A stretch of DNA of 64,000 bases. Source: Sugiyamaella lignohabitans (taxonomy: Eukaryota; Ascomycota; Dipodascomycetes; Dipodascales; Trichomonascaceae). Below the pieces are notes generated by a model. It ran no database searches and was not told the origin of the DNA. It worked only from the letters and a program-made list of their open reading frames with translations. The stretch lies in NCBI RefSeq assembly GCF_001640025.1, contig NC_031671.1, positions 1,302,001 through 1,366,000 on the forward strand, written 5' to 3'. Made by a program: the position numbers and the translations under genes. This document shows positions 42,152 to 52,687 of the stretch, piece by piece (the first letter of the stretch is position 1; every line of letters begins with the position of its first letter).

Positions 42152-42496
42152 ATGTTTTTATACTGCATCGACCACCTGCCGTTATATATTACGGTACCTG
42201 CGCCAGAAATATTTCACCTGTGCCTGGCCATCTGGATCGCAGTAGGAGCATGCAGGACCGGCACTCTCAATTCGGAGTACCATCAGTATCGGTGCACATA
42301 CAGCAGCAGCACCAATGAACCCACGGTCGACCTGGCAGTCCCATTACGTCGGCATGCGTTAGCATCCGTCCACAAGACGCGCTTGGATAAATTGGGCTGC
42401 ATGCGGCTTTCATATGATGACGAAAAACTGCTGCCACTAGCCGTGCTCGACACTGTTTCCCTTACCAGGAAATTATATTCACCAGCTGTTGAATAA
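42152..42496 (+). CDS. Hypothetical 114-codon ORF (doubtful)
   Basis: ATG-initiated frame with a hydrophobic N-terminal third (residues about 8-32) and a basic C-terminal half. No family recognised, no conserved motif. It stands in otherwise low-complexity DNA, so chance is a real possibility. Confidence 0.15.
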   Translation: MFLYCIDHLPLYITVPAPEIFHLCLAIWIAVGACRTGTLNSEYHQYRCTYSSSTNEPTVDLAVPLRRHALASVHKTRLDKLGCMRLSYDDEKLLPLAVLDTVSLTRKLYSPAVE

Positions 42497-42662
42497 ACTC
42501 AACACTCAAACCTAAATTTTATTTTTCCTTTTTTCTGCCGTTCTATTGTTCTGGACCTGGTTACCGCATTCTGACAAATCCACGGTCTCCACTGCCACGT
42601 CTCCGCACGGACATCAAACCGGGCTCTCTGACGACACACTGACGACACTAGCCGGGTGGGGT

Positions 42663-42794
42663 GCCTCCGGCGGCTGGGGCGCTGCCCCAGACCCCGTTGT
42701 GCTCGCTTCGCGAGCGGCTCGGACTGTCGACGCAACAACTCGTGCTCAGTGAGAGGAGCCGTGGGGTCTGGAGCGCAGCCCCAGCCGCCGCAGG
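42663..42794. repeat. Paired GC-palindrome element, right arm decayed
   Basis: Left GCTCGC-class arm intact; right arm has CTCGTGCTCAGTGAGAGG and GCCGCCGCAGG in place of the consensus. Confidence 0.88.
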
Positions 42795-43784
42795 TACCAC
42801 CCCCACCTGGAGGAATTTTTTTTTTTTTTGGCAGCAGCTGGGTTTGACCTGGTGTTTCCCCTGAATTCGCTGTATTCAGGAGCCTCTATCGAGCTCCTCT
42901 TCTGTATGCCGGTGGCCAAGTGTGGATAGAGTGGCTGGACCCTTGCCCTGGCTGAGAGTTAAGATTTTAGATTAGCGAGGAAAATTGAGAGGGGTAGGTG
43001 CGTTGCCGGGACGACGAGCGTGGGTTATAGGCTGTTAAATGACATCAGGCGGGTAGGGGAGGGGGGGACACAGCCTGGCCATAAACAGTAGTGCACAGAT
43101 AGTTTGTGGAAAAAGCAACGATCCCACAGATTGGAAAACTGTGGAGAGTAGCTGGCAGGTGCTGCAAGCCGCTGGATATCGACAGGAAGCGATTGTTGGC
43201 CACTCGGAGCAGTAGCGAGCTACAGAGCGTGACTGGGAGCCAAGGGGAAAAGCAAAAAAAAACAACGGCCGCCGTTTAAGAAATGGGTGGACTATCATTA
43301 GAAACAATGCGCGCTTTTCATCTCAGTTAGGCCAATTGCGTCCTACTTTGGAGGGTCTGGAACGTCATGTATTGTATTGCCAGCACTTTTTGTTTTCACA
43401 TGTTGTTTTCACATGAACTGATAAGTACTCTTCCAACAGTTCTAAGTCTCAGTTGAAACCAATTTCATTTTTTTCACTTGCTGCTAGGGCGGCGCTGTCC
43501 GCGGGTAGATTAACGGAATAGGGTGTCGCCACTGCCGTGTGTGGCAAAATAAGTTCACTAACACAAGAGTAAATAAAAAAAAAAGCCTCAGTGGGCGGGC
43601 ACCTAGCTCCGAAGGCTTGTTACTTTCTTACTGAAACAATCTGAGACAATACCCCGCCGCTTAAGCCTTCAGAAGCATGCTGCTGCCAGGCACCCGCAGA
43701 GCTGCCTGCATATACCGTTTGACTATCAGACAATTGTGCACGGACCAGATCCTGTTGGGGGAGAAGAGCGGGGGGGCGGCGCCC

Positions 43785-43838
43785 GCCTCCGGCGGCTGGG
43801 GCGTTGCCCCAGACCCCGTGGCTCCTGCTTCGCAGGAG
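43785..43838 (+). repeat. GC-palindrome arm, GCAGGAG class
   Basis: GTT triloop and CTCCTGC-TTC-GCAGGAG hairpin. It extends outward into GGCGCCC. Confidence 0.93.
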
Positions 43839-44140
43839 TTTTCATGGGCAAAATGTCTTAGTTTGGTTTTGATGGTCGTTAACGGTCGAGTTCATGCTTT
43901 GTTATTCGGGAATGAGTGCAGTATTTTTTAATCAGAGCTAGTGGTGCAGAGTGGGTGGTGCCGTTGGTGGTGCTGCTGCTGCTGGGAGATAAGTGAGTGA
44001 GAGATAAGCGAGTTGAATCGTCCGTCGGGTCTAGATCCTGATATGAAACGAACGGACCATCTGCGTTGCCGGTGTTATTGAATTCCGATTCTATAGATAT
44101 AGTATCAGACCACTTTTTTTTAAACAAAGGGATACCTGGT

Positions 44141-44377
44141 CTAATCGATCAGTGCATACTTGGAATCCTGGGCCCAAACGGGCACGGTAGAATAAACTTC
44201 CGGACGGCTGAACCGGTGTCTAAACTTCTCAGAATACAATGGAACTGTTTTTGTCTTGTAATTAAGGTTTGGCAACTGCAGCTGCGTCCTGCCCGTCTGT
44301 CGATCTCTCAACCTTATAAGCTTTGACGGACAATTAAGGTTTAGACTTTGATGCAATCGTCTGCACAGTGGCGTCAT
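44141..44377 (-). CDS. Hypothetical 78-residue basic protein
   Basis: ATG-initiated frame whose N-terminus (MTPLCRRLHQSLNLNCPSKL) is Arg/Lys/Leu/Ser-rich and nearly free of acids, like a mitochondrial presequence; the C-terminal part is FSRPEVYSTVPVWAQDSKY. No family recognised. It could be a small mitochondrial protein or the first exon of a longer gene, since another open frame (FKKKWSDTISIESEFNN...) follows on the same strand at 43879-44127 in a different frame. Confidence 0.25.
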   Translation of the reverse strand: MTPLCRRLHQSLNLNCPSKLIRLRDRQTGRTQLQLPNLNYKTKTVPLYSEKFRHRFSRPEVYSTVPVWAQDSKYALID

Positions 44378-44584
44378 CTTACCGCCCTGACGTATTTACT
44401 AAACACTTGCTAATCAACTTGACTTCGACTATCATCACCGGTCGGTATATGATCGTTGAGTTTTACCTGGCCAATTCTACATCGACTGACAAGAATCCCC
44501 CTGTTCCGGCCACCGGCAGCTCTTTCAAGCTCAACGGCCGTCACTGGGTTTGGATTCTTGGCGACAATCCGACTGGTGGGTGCT

Positions 44585-44644
44585 GCCTCCGGCGGCTGGG
44601 GCTCCGCCCCAGACCCTGGTTGCTCCTCTCGCTGCGCTCGAGTC
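44585..44644 (+). repeat. GC-palindrome arm, CTCGAG class
   Basis: Consensus arm (CGCTGCGCTCGAG form), about 230 bp upstream of the DOP1 start. Confidence 0.95.
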
Positions 44645-44874
44645 GTTTCGTCGGCGGATTTGGGCAGTTTGGGGATTGCGGGGATTTGAAGAGGGGGGAA
44701 GGGGGTGGGCCACCGCAATGAGTCGCTGGTCTCGCTATAGCGATAATTCCGACCGGTCAGCGATACGCGAGGATCGCGTTAGAATCGCCAGCCTGTGGAC
44801 CGTCTGTAAACATCAACAGCTCTATCAGATCAGACCCGACGAGCTTTCCACGCAAAATCTACAGACGCAAGACC

Positions 44875-47800
44875 ATGCCGCCAAACTCCAGCGCGCCGTC
44901 TCTGCTGAAATCCATCTCTCCCGTACCTTTCAAATCCCGTTCTTCGGGCAATGACGTCGGTAAGTGCGGACCGTAGCTCCTGTTTCGCACGAGTTGCCTC
45001 CTTGATCCCAGTCCTATCTCAATCCCCCCGCGAAACGACTCGAGCGCAGCGAGAGGAGCAACCAGGGTCTGGGGCGGAGCCCCAGCCGCCGGAGGCATGC
45101 CCCACTCCCCAACTAACAAACCAGATCCCAAGTGGAAACAATTTGTGTCAGCCGTTGACCGGGCCCTTGCGACTTGGGAGAGTGTTCAGGAATGGGCTGA
45201 TTATATCTCATTTTTAGGGAAATTGCATCGTGCGTTGAAAGGTGGTCAGGGCCAGGCGTTTGTTCAGATCCCGTCGGCTCGGATCGTGGCGTTTAGGCTC
45301 GCTACTTGTTTGGATCCTGGTCTGCCTTCGGGGGTTCATCAGAAGACTTTAGAGGTTTATAATTCGGTTTTTGATATCTTGAATGGCCAGGAATTGCATT
45401 TTCAGATCCATTTATGGCTGCCTGGCTTGCTGCCTCTTATGTCGTATGGCAGTATCAATGTTAAACCTCTGTTGATAGAACTGTTTGAACGCCATATTCT
45501 GCCGCTTCCTTCTTTAAGGAGTATTTTGAAGCCGCTGTTATTGTCGTTTCTTCCGGGAATTGATGATGAGACAAGTGAATCTTTTGACGAGGTGCTGAAA
45601 CTTATTGAGGATATCAAGTTAAAGGTAAATGATGACTCGCATTTCTGGCAGTGTCTGTTTTTGGTAATTATTTCTTCTAAAGATAGACGACCGGGTGCTT
45701 TGATTTGGGCTAATCGTAAGTTTCCGTCATTTGCTGCTATATCTCAGTCAATTGATGTTGACAGCTTAGTTGGAAATATCCCGGCTGCATACCAGGCACT
45801 TAGTTATGATGCTCAGATGGCGGTCAGTCCAGAGACTGGTCTGTTAATGAGAGCGTTTAGTAGAGGATTACAGGATGAGCATTTATTAGTACAAAGAGGT
45901 TTTTTGGAGTTATTAGTTAAGAATTTGGAACTACAGTCGCCTGTTTTACAGGCCATTGCATCTAAAGACGACTTAAAACTGCTGGTTATAAGTGCTTGTT
46001 CGACTGTACTTCGTAGGGATATGTCCCTTAATAGACGGTTATGGATCTGGTTGTTAGGACCTGAACCGATCACGACTGATTCTCCGTCGTCAGGACCCCA
46101 TTATTCACGAGCAGAGTATTTCGCCAAGTTTGCACTTGAACCTTTGACAACAGGACTTCTGGAGATGATTGAGAGTGACCCGGAAGTTCCTGCTGAGAGA
46201 ACTAGACCATATAAGATTTGTTTGAGTATTCTTGACAGATGGGAAATTGGTACGTCAGTAGTGCCTAAGATTCTGTTACCTGTTATTAAGAGTGTTCAAC
46301 GGTACAGTAATGCGAATCGATCGGATGCTGAATATGAAGAAGTTCTTCGTAGTGCCGGTGCCTTATTCGATGGTGTCGAAGCTATTAATATCTGGAGCGA
46401 TGTGTTGAACTTGATCTTGTCTGGCGGTGATGAAAATATGCAGCTGGTCTTGTTTATACTCCAGGTGTTTAACATTCGGGATGAAGAGATGATTGTAAAC
46501 CATCTGCCTATGATCTTGCTGGCTTTGCTGTATAAAGAAGATCGGTCTGATGTGTGGTTTAAAATCACCTCTTTGATTCTGGACGCTATTCCTGACAGAG
46601 CATTTCTGCCAATTCACCATGCTGACCAGACTGTTAATGATGAGTCCAATGCAAGTCCGTTGGAGAGGATCCAGGAATATTACAAGCTGACGTCAGATGA
46701 AGCGGTTCTGCCTTTTAGTCCTGGTACTCTGTCGCTTTTACTGCTGAACAGGTTGGCTGAATTGACCCAGTCTGAACTGGAAAAACTTCACCAGAGTCAC
46801 AGTAATCAAATTGATTCAGCTGTTGATGTTTATATTACTGCTAACGGCCCTAGTGAAACTGGTAGTAACACTGTGGATAGTGCTGAGACCGCAGCAACAA
46901 GTAATAATGAAGACGATGCTTCTGCCAGTGCTGGCGCTGGTGAACTGGCAGCATTGTTGTCAAGTCTTCTAGAAAAGATTCCTGAGCAGCAATCTTGGCG
47001 GAATCACGGCCTAGTAAATGCACTGATTAATCTTGGCCAACCAATTAGCTACACAACTCTATCAGGTGTGATTACTTTATTTATTACTATCTACGACTCG
47101 TTCAATGAGGAAGAGGTTGATGAGTTTTTATTTTCCATTGCCAAAGTCTTATTTGCACAGTTGTCTACTTCCTCCAACAAGCACCAGGTAGAAATTGTCC
47201 AAGCCATTTGGGCTATACAGGAGAAGCTCGATGACCAGCGTGTCGAAAGTGCTTTGGTAACAGTCGTTTCTGAACCAGGTCATGATCCTCTAATAAAAGT
47301 TCGCGTATTTTCAATTCTTTGGCAACATTCTATCAACAGAGTGAATGCTAAAGTCATACTTGAACGGTATCTGTTTTTTGTGCTCGATCTGTTGTCTGAG
47401 GAAGATGACGGTGGTGATATTGCAACTCTAGTTCATCACTGGCTAAAATGTGTTGTAACTAGTGGAACTGCCAAACAACTCCTCGATTTTATCATTATTC
47501 ATTTACTGGAGACAAATGAGAGTGGTGATATCAGATCGGTTATCTACTATCTTGACACGCTAATAAGAGTTCTCAGTTCCAACGCTGCCCTTCGCAGCAC
47601 CTATGCAAATGAGGAACTAACGGGCAAAAAGTATCCACTAGTGATTTTCCACGAAATTGAACGTATCATGTACCGGTCTGCCGATTCTAATGACCGCGAT
47701 TCTCAACATGCTCTAAACAGTTGTTTGGAATTACTCGACATAACCGAGGTGAAGCAAGAGTCGCGTCTTTTAGACCACTCGATGCTTCTTCTTAGCGTGT

Positions 47801-50419
47801 TAGGGTACTTTTATGGTTCTCGTGACATTGAGTCCCTACCTCAGGTATCAATCCTACGACTCTTGTCCAAATTTCTGTTACAGCTAAATAACGTGTCTCC
47901 TATTTGGAAACAAATCTACTCCAGTGATTTGTTTGCTGCCGAGAATACCGATTCTGGCCGTGACGAGGTGGCAAAGAAATCACTCCCTAAAACTCTATTC
48001 CAGTGCCTAGTAAATGGCCTCTCATCATCCAAAAATGAGTATGTCGTCCGAGCATGGGCTGATTTCCTAAAGGATATTTTGCCATTATTTGGACAAGGCG
48101 TCATCCAAGTCATTATTCCTTTGGTGGAATGCTTGTGCAAGGCAATCAGTCAGTCTTTTGATGAGACTCGCTCGTCTCTATTTGAGAACAAGAGCGATAA
48201 AAACAAGAGTATTGAAACCGCAGTGTTCTATCCGTATATGGATGCATTGGAACATTTGCTGGTGACGGCCCACGAAAAGGTAGACAGTCAGGACTGGCGT
48301 GGTGTGTCTGCTAAAAACAACAACGACCCAAGTTTTTTTGGAAATGTTATTAGCGGCGTTTTCGCTGTAGAGTCTCCTATCTCGCGTCCAGCAGCTGCTA
48401 ATGATAGGTTAACTGTTCTACTCTGTTTCCAAGACGCTGTCCGAACTAGTTACAATGTTTGGAAATGTGCGGAACAAAGTTGCAAACCTTCTCATGATCC
48501 AACCGACTCTGTTGTATTTGTGTTGTCACCATTGAAATCAAGATCACGGAAGCTACTAGCAAAGTTGTACAGTTTGGAAACACTGGAGATGCTGGAATGC
48601 TTTATCGAGCTATCTCGTAGTTCCGGCGGTGATGTATTCAAGGTTCTTCATGTTTTAGACGGCTCGCGACCCAAGCTAACTATTCCATACCTTTTCAATG
48701 CTCTAATCAGCAGAATGAACTCTTCATCTCTAGAACCTGCTGATAAATCGACACTTACAACTGACCTAACCGACACTGAAATCATGGAATTCCTCATCAA
48801 CTACCTCAAATCACTGGAAAATGATACCATTGAAGAGGTATGGTATGAATGTATGGGTTTTGTGCGTGAGGTGTATAATAATCAGAGTCTATACAGAATG
48901 GTTATTCCCAGCGTTCTCCGATTTACCGCTAAAATGGCGGAAAAAGTTGACGCAGTTAAATTCGGAAGTCAACGTAAAGTTCGCAAAGACCTATCTGACT
49001 TGTTTCTCAAGCTTCTTCATTTTGCATTGAATACTCGGTCTGCTGTTACTGTTGAAGCCAATATTACCAACGGTGAGACTGTTTCCACAGGAGCTACTGG
49101 TGCTAGCGCACCAGCACTCAGTGAAAAAGATATCGATGACGGCTCTGTGGATACTAGTGTGCCATCAACGCCTCACATGTCGAGCTCGACAACGTCACTC
49201 GCTCTTCAATACAACCAGGGAACAAGTGGTAGCTCCTCATTGAAGCAAGAAGACCTCATAAAAGCTCTAGAACAAATTGTCCCGTCGTTACGACTAATTA
49301 TTAATGACCAGGATAAAACTCTAACAGCTATCACCAGCATAACCACCAATTTGGTCACCCCAGCATTGAGACAAAAGAACTACTCAAATGTATCACCTTC
49401 GCTCATGTCGTTACTCAAAACCATCACCCATCTCCCGTCGACACTCAAAGCATGGAAGGGCATTGTAGGAGACGCATTCCTAGACCCGCGATTTCTGGGT
49501 ATTTCCATGTCACAGGCTTCTGAACTGTGGCAGCCAGTAATCTCCAAATGGAGCCAGTTCGATAAAGAACGAATCAAAGACTATGTTTCTCGTATCAGCT
49601 CCTACGGAACCAACTCAAATGTCCTGTTCAACTGGTCTGATCAAGAATCATCCATCCAGAGTCAAAACCTTGACAGACTGGCCTACCTCTTCATATGTGG
49701 CACTGGTGACGGGTTTGCTTTCAGTTTCAAGGACCTGATGACCAAATTCGAACTTCTCAGTGTCGGACGAAACACCCAGCATGTCTACCTTTGTCTCCGT
49801 GCAATAATTTTATCAGTTGACCCATCCCATCTCGCTCCAGTATGGACATTCCTCTACTCTCATCTGTCTAGTACATTCCTGGACTTTCTCGACCAGGACA
49901 AAAATGTTGATCTTGAAACGCTCGTGGCAGCCTGTCGTCTCCTCGATACGACTTTAGTCCTCAATCCTGAAGAGTTCCAGAGCTATGAATGGCTCTTCAT
50001 CTCAGACTCTATGGACGCCATTTTCCGCAATGAAGACCGAGACCCTTCAGGTATTGTTGACCGTATCTCGGCTTCGAAACTGCTACCTCCGGCCCAAACT
50101 GTAAGTGGATGGAGGGCATATTTGCCTCCGGCGGCTGGGGCTCCGCCCCAGACCCCATGGCTCCTCTCGCTTCGCTCGAGTCGGTGCTGAGATCGTCTTG
50201 ATTGGGTGTTTACTAACATTGTTTCAGAAGTTTGATATCAACTTTTCTGAGGGAGCAGTGCCTCTGCTTAATGGTAAGACCATCAAGTCCCTGACGGACC
50301 TGCGACCGTTTTTCGACCAACTCAGCATGTTCGCATACGAAGGGCTCTATTCGCTCGCCAAACCCGATATTGCCAAGTGCAAGCACGAAGTCCTTCGCGA
50401 AATCTTCCAAAAGTCATGA
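44875..50419 (+). CDS. DOP1: DOP1 family endosomal/Golgi trafficking protein, three exons
   Basis: Large peripheral protein that, with the flippase Neo1 and Mon2, acts in endosome-Golgi traffic. Exons: 44875-44959, 45125-50100 and 50228-50419, giving 1750 residues (S. cerevisiae Dop1 is about 1700). Intron 1 (165 bp, GTAAGT ... CTAACAAACCAG) joins in phase 1 to give NDV-DPKWKQFVSAVDRAL, and ALATWESVQEWADYISFLGK follows, the conserved Dopey N-terminal domain. Intron 2 (127 bp, GTAAGT ... TTACTAACATTGTTTCAG) joins in phase 0, PPAQT-KFDINFSEG, adding the conserved C-terminal FDQLSMFAYEGLYSLAKPD. Both introns hold one GC-palindrome arm. The in-frame ATG at 45097 lies inside intron 1 and is not the start. 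Middle regions are helical-repeat-like. Confidence 0.92.
45036..45096 (-). repeat. GC-palindrome arm inside DOP1 intron 1
   Basis: Consensus CTCGAG-class arm, antisense, 28 bp before the acceptor boundary. Confidence 0.95.
50124..50183 (+). repeat. GC-palindrome arm inside DOP1 intron 2
   Basis: Consensus arm, sense, 23 bp after the donor. Without it the intron would be about 67 bp. Confidence 0.95.
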
Positions 50420-50482
50420 TATGATACACTATTTACAGTATTTAAAATAAATATTTTTCCACCCTACTCGGACAATCCCTTC

Positions 50483-50538
50483 CGCTCCGCGAAGCGGAGC
50501 ACAACGGGGTCTGGGGCAGCGCCCCAGCCGCCGGAGGC
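50483..50538 (-). repeat. GC-palindrome arm, GCTCCGC class
   Basis: Second hairpin GCTCCGC-TTC-GCGGAGC with GCT triloop. It lies between convergent DOP1 and MTQ2, 64 and 16 bp from the stops. Confidence 0.95.
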
Positions 50539-50553
50539 AACAGACCCCCAGCT

Positions 50554-51240
50554 CTACTTCATGAACCTCCACACGCTCAGCACCTCCCAGCCGGCTCGTC
50601 TCTCCCCGACACAAAACGTCTTCCATCCCCGTTGGGCCATTGACTCGGCGACTTTTTCGGGGTTATTTCGTTTGCAGAAGAGGATATATGCTATTCCTCT
50701 GTCACTTAGCACCGAATCGAGCCCGTCCAGAAGCACATTTGTCACTTCCATGCCGTCTTCACCACCTTCGAGAGCCAGATCAAGCCAGGAACTAGAATTA
50801 TCGTCATCTGGTCTGGAAGGTACTTGCTCATTCGGAACGTAAGGAGGGTTAAATATTAGGACATCAACCAATCTTCTTCGAAGAGCACTGGATAAACTGG
50901 CTCGAATTGTGTCTAGATATGGAGTTCCTCCGTTCTCCCGGCTCGTAGTCAATGACGCTTGGCAGGCATGCAAATTTAGGTCCGTGGTCAGAAATAATCC
51001 TTGTTTTATGATATTTTTGTGCATAAACGTAGTAACAATCCCAGATCCCGTACCAATTTCGAGCACCAATGGAACTTCTCCGGCTACAACATGAGGTTTG
51101 TCTCCATTCTGAGTGGTTTGGAAATGAGTATCCAAGAACTCCTTCTGTTCCTCTAAAAGATCTAGAAGTAGGAAAGAATCTTCTGCTGGTTCATATACAA
51201 GGTCATAATCAACCGAATCTGTGGTCGGAGTAGGTAACAT
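50554..51240 (-). CDS. MTQ2: eRF1 glutamine methyltransferase catalytic subunit MTQ2
   Basis: 228-residue class I SAM methyltransferase of the HemK2/Mtq2 family, which with Trm112 methylates the Gln of the GGQ motif in eRF1. Visible motifs: VYEPAEDSFLLLDLLE at the N-terminus, SAM-binding LVLEIGTGSGIVTTF, TDLNLHA, and the catalytic substrate-Gln motif FNPPYVP. The C-terminus ends VGERRAGWEVLSVWRF, typical of the family. The ATG at 51240 is used because the upstream in-frame start triplet is GTG. It is divergent from the RUB1 gene across 215 bp. Confidence 0.92.
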   Translation of the reverse strand: MLPTPTTDSVDYDLVYEPAEDSFLLLDLLEEQKEFLDTHFQTTQNGDKPHVVAGEVPLVLEIGTGSGIVTTFMHKNIIKQGLFLTTDLNLHACQASLTTSRENGGTPYLDTIRASLSSALRRRLVDVLIFNPPYVPNEQVPSRPDDDNSSSWLDLALEGGEDGMEVTNVLLDGLDSVLSDRGIAYILFCKRNNPEKVAESMAQRGWKTFCVGERRAGWEVLSVWRFMK

Positions 51241-51455
51241 GGCACAAAATTGACCATATAACACTGATCCAGAACGAAACGGATGTCAAAAGTTTCAGCA
51301 TGAGCATCCCCATCCTCTATGGTGAACGTGCGGCAGAGCATCTAACCTGCAGATCTCGAGATCCAGCTTATTCTTGTTTATATATATTCTCTGAACTCAC
51401 GATTTAGAGCTGAAAGTCGAGTCAGATTAGGACGAGGGTATTATTTATATTCACA

Positions 51456-52297
51456 ATGCTGATTAAAGTAAAGGTGAGTGTTTCTTCAGGTTCTATGAGA
51501 TAATATCAAACTTGAAAAGTATAAGTTTAAATGAGGGTACATCTGTAGTGATATTGAGGATGTACTGGGAATGGCATAATTTAAATCTCCATTTGAGAAA
51601 GTGAATAACTTGAGAACTAACTGAAAATTATAGACCTTGACAGGAAAGGAGGTGAGTGAACTTGTTACTTTGTTTAGAAAATGGTTCAGTTGACCAATTG
51701 AAGTTCTCTAGAATGATGATGCTGAACAACTATGCTATTGATACCCCGCAACAAGTTAAACAGAACTGGGCCAGAGTAATGTAATTGGACTATTTACTCA
51801 GTTCTCAGCTTGTGTAAAGACATTTACTTCAGTCTTTTTTGCTGACATTGGATGTTGTTTCCAAATTTTGGCATGTTGTGTTATGAGCTGATGCTGACTG
51901 GGATACTAACGAGTTTGCAGATTGAACTGGATATCGAACCCTCTGATAGAGTATGTTACCATTTTACTTCATTATATTAGCGAATAGATCACATTTTATG
52001 AGATATTGAAGTTTGGATGTGGAATCTCATGAATATAGATGATTTTACTAACTAACTCTCGCAGGTGTCTCGTATCAAAGAGCGTGTCGAGGAGAGAGAG
52101 GGTATACCTCCTGCTCAACAGAGACTTATTTTTGGTGGAAAACAAATGTGAGTGTCAACCTATTCGGCAAATTTATTTGATTTGATCATTAATTCTAACT
52201 AAACTACAGGAACGACGACCAACCAGCTAGCTTCTATAAACTCGAGCCTGGCTCGCAACTCCACCTTGTTCTAGCTCTTCGTGGTGGTTCCAACTAG
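51456..52297 (+). CDS. RUB1: NEDD8/Rub1 ubiquitin-like modifier, five exons
   Basis: 78-residue ubiquitin-like protein assembled from five short exons: 51456-51473 (MLIKVK), 51634-51651 (TLTGKE), 51921-51950 ([10 protein letters not shown]), 52065-52147 and 52210-52297. Introns are 160, 269, 114 and 62 bp with GTGAGT/GTATGT donors and CTAAC near each acceptor; the total is exactly 79 codons with stop. Diagnostic residues are Ala72 (LVLALRGG; ubiquitin has Arg72) and [13 protein letters not shown]. Gly75-Gly76 is followed by a two-residue tail (SN) for Yuh1/UCHL-type processing. It modifies cullins in SCF and other CRL ligases. None of the introns carries a GC-palindrome arm, unlike many neighbours. 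Confidence 0.95.
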
Positions 52298-52687
52298 ACT
52301 TAATCTTAATTTAACTAACTAAATCACATTATTCTCTCTAAACCAAGCTTACAGAGGGTTAACTACAAAAAGCTCTCCCTCGTCGTCTGGAGCCTGCTGA
52401 GTCTCGGTATATATATGCACTTATCAGAGAATTCGTCTTCCTGCCAGGGAGTAAACAGCCGTAAGCCAATTGGGCAATATATGACACCACGAGTCATGAT
52501 TACGTTTCTGGGGACACCCCACGCTGCTTGCGAAGCGAGCACAACGGGCTCTGTGGCAGCGCCCCAGCCGCCGGAGGCAGACCCCTCCCTCAGCACATGA
52601 GAGACTGTATGCAGTTAACGGACTGCAGGTTCACGACTTTTATGCAAGTGATGTTGGATACTGGTTTTAATCCAGTGAATATTGGCC
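52298..52687. other. RUB1 3' flank and CLF1 promoter
   Basis: 390 bp with one GC arm (52526-52579); nothing else recognised. Confidence 0.5.
52526..52579 (-). repeat. GC-palindrome arm, decayed GCTCGC class
   Basis: Mutations in the first stem (CTGTGGC opposite GCCCCAG) and in the hairpin (GCTTGC/GCGAGC). An older copy, in the CLF1 promoter. Confidence 0.9.

Larger units (their letters stand above)
38774..44140. other. Gene-poor, low-complexity interval
   Basis: About 5.4 kb with no recognised family. It contains GC-palindrome copies at 38963, 40943, 42663 and 43785, TAGTAGTAATAGTGATA-type low complexity at about 39670-39860, CAGTCAGNCAA-type repeats at about 40115-40185, TTGTAATTG repeats at about 41895-41945, and several weak small ORFs listed separately. 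Confidence 0.45.

Noticed and set aside
44368..44721. 117-codon frame upstream of DOP1
   Set aside because: It begins at a non-ATG codon and its second half is GC-arm read-through; no family recognised in the first half.
45097..45124. ATG at 45097 as DOP1 start
   Set aside because: It lies in intron 1 just after a GC arm; the spliced exon 1 from 44875 gives the conserved N-terminus instead.
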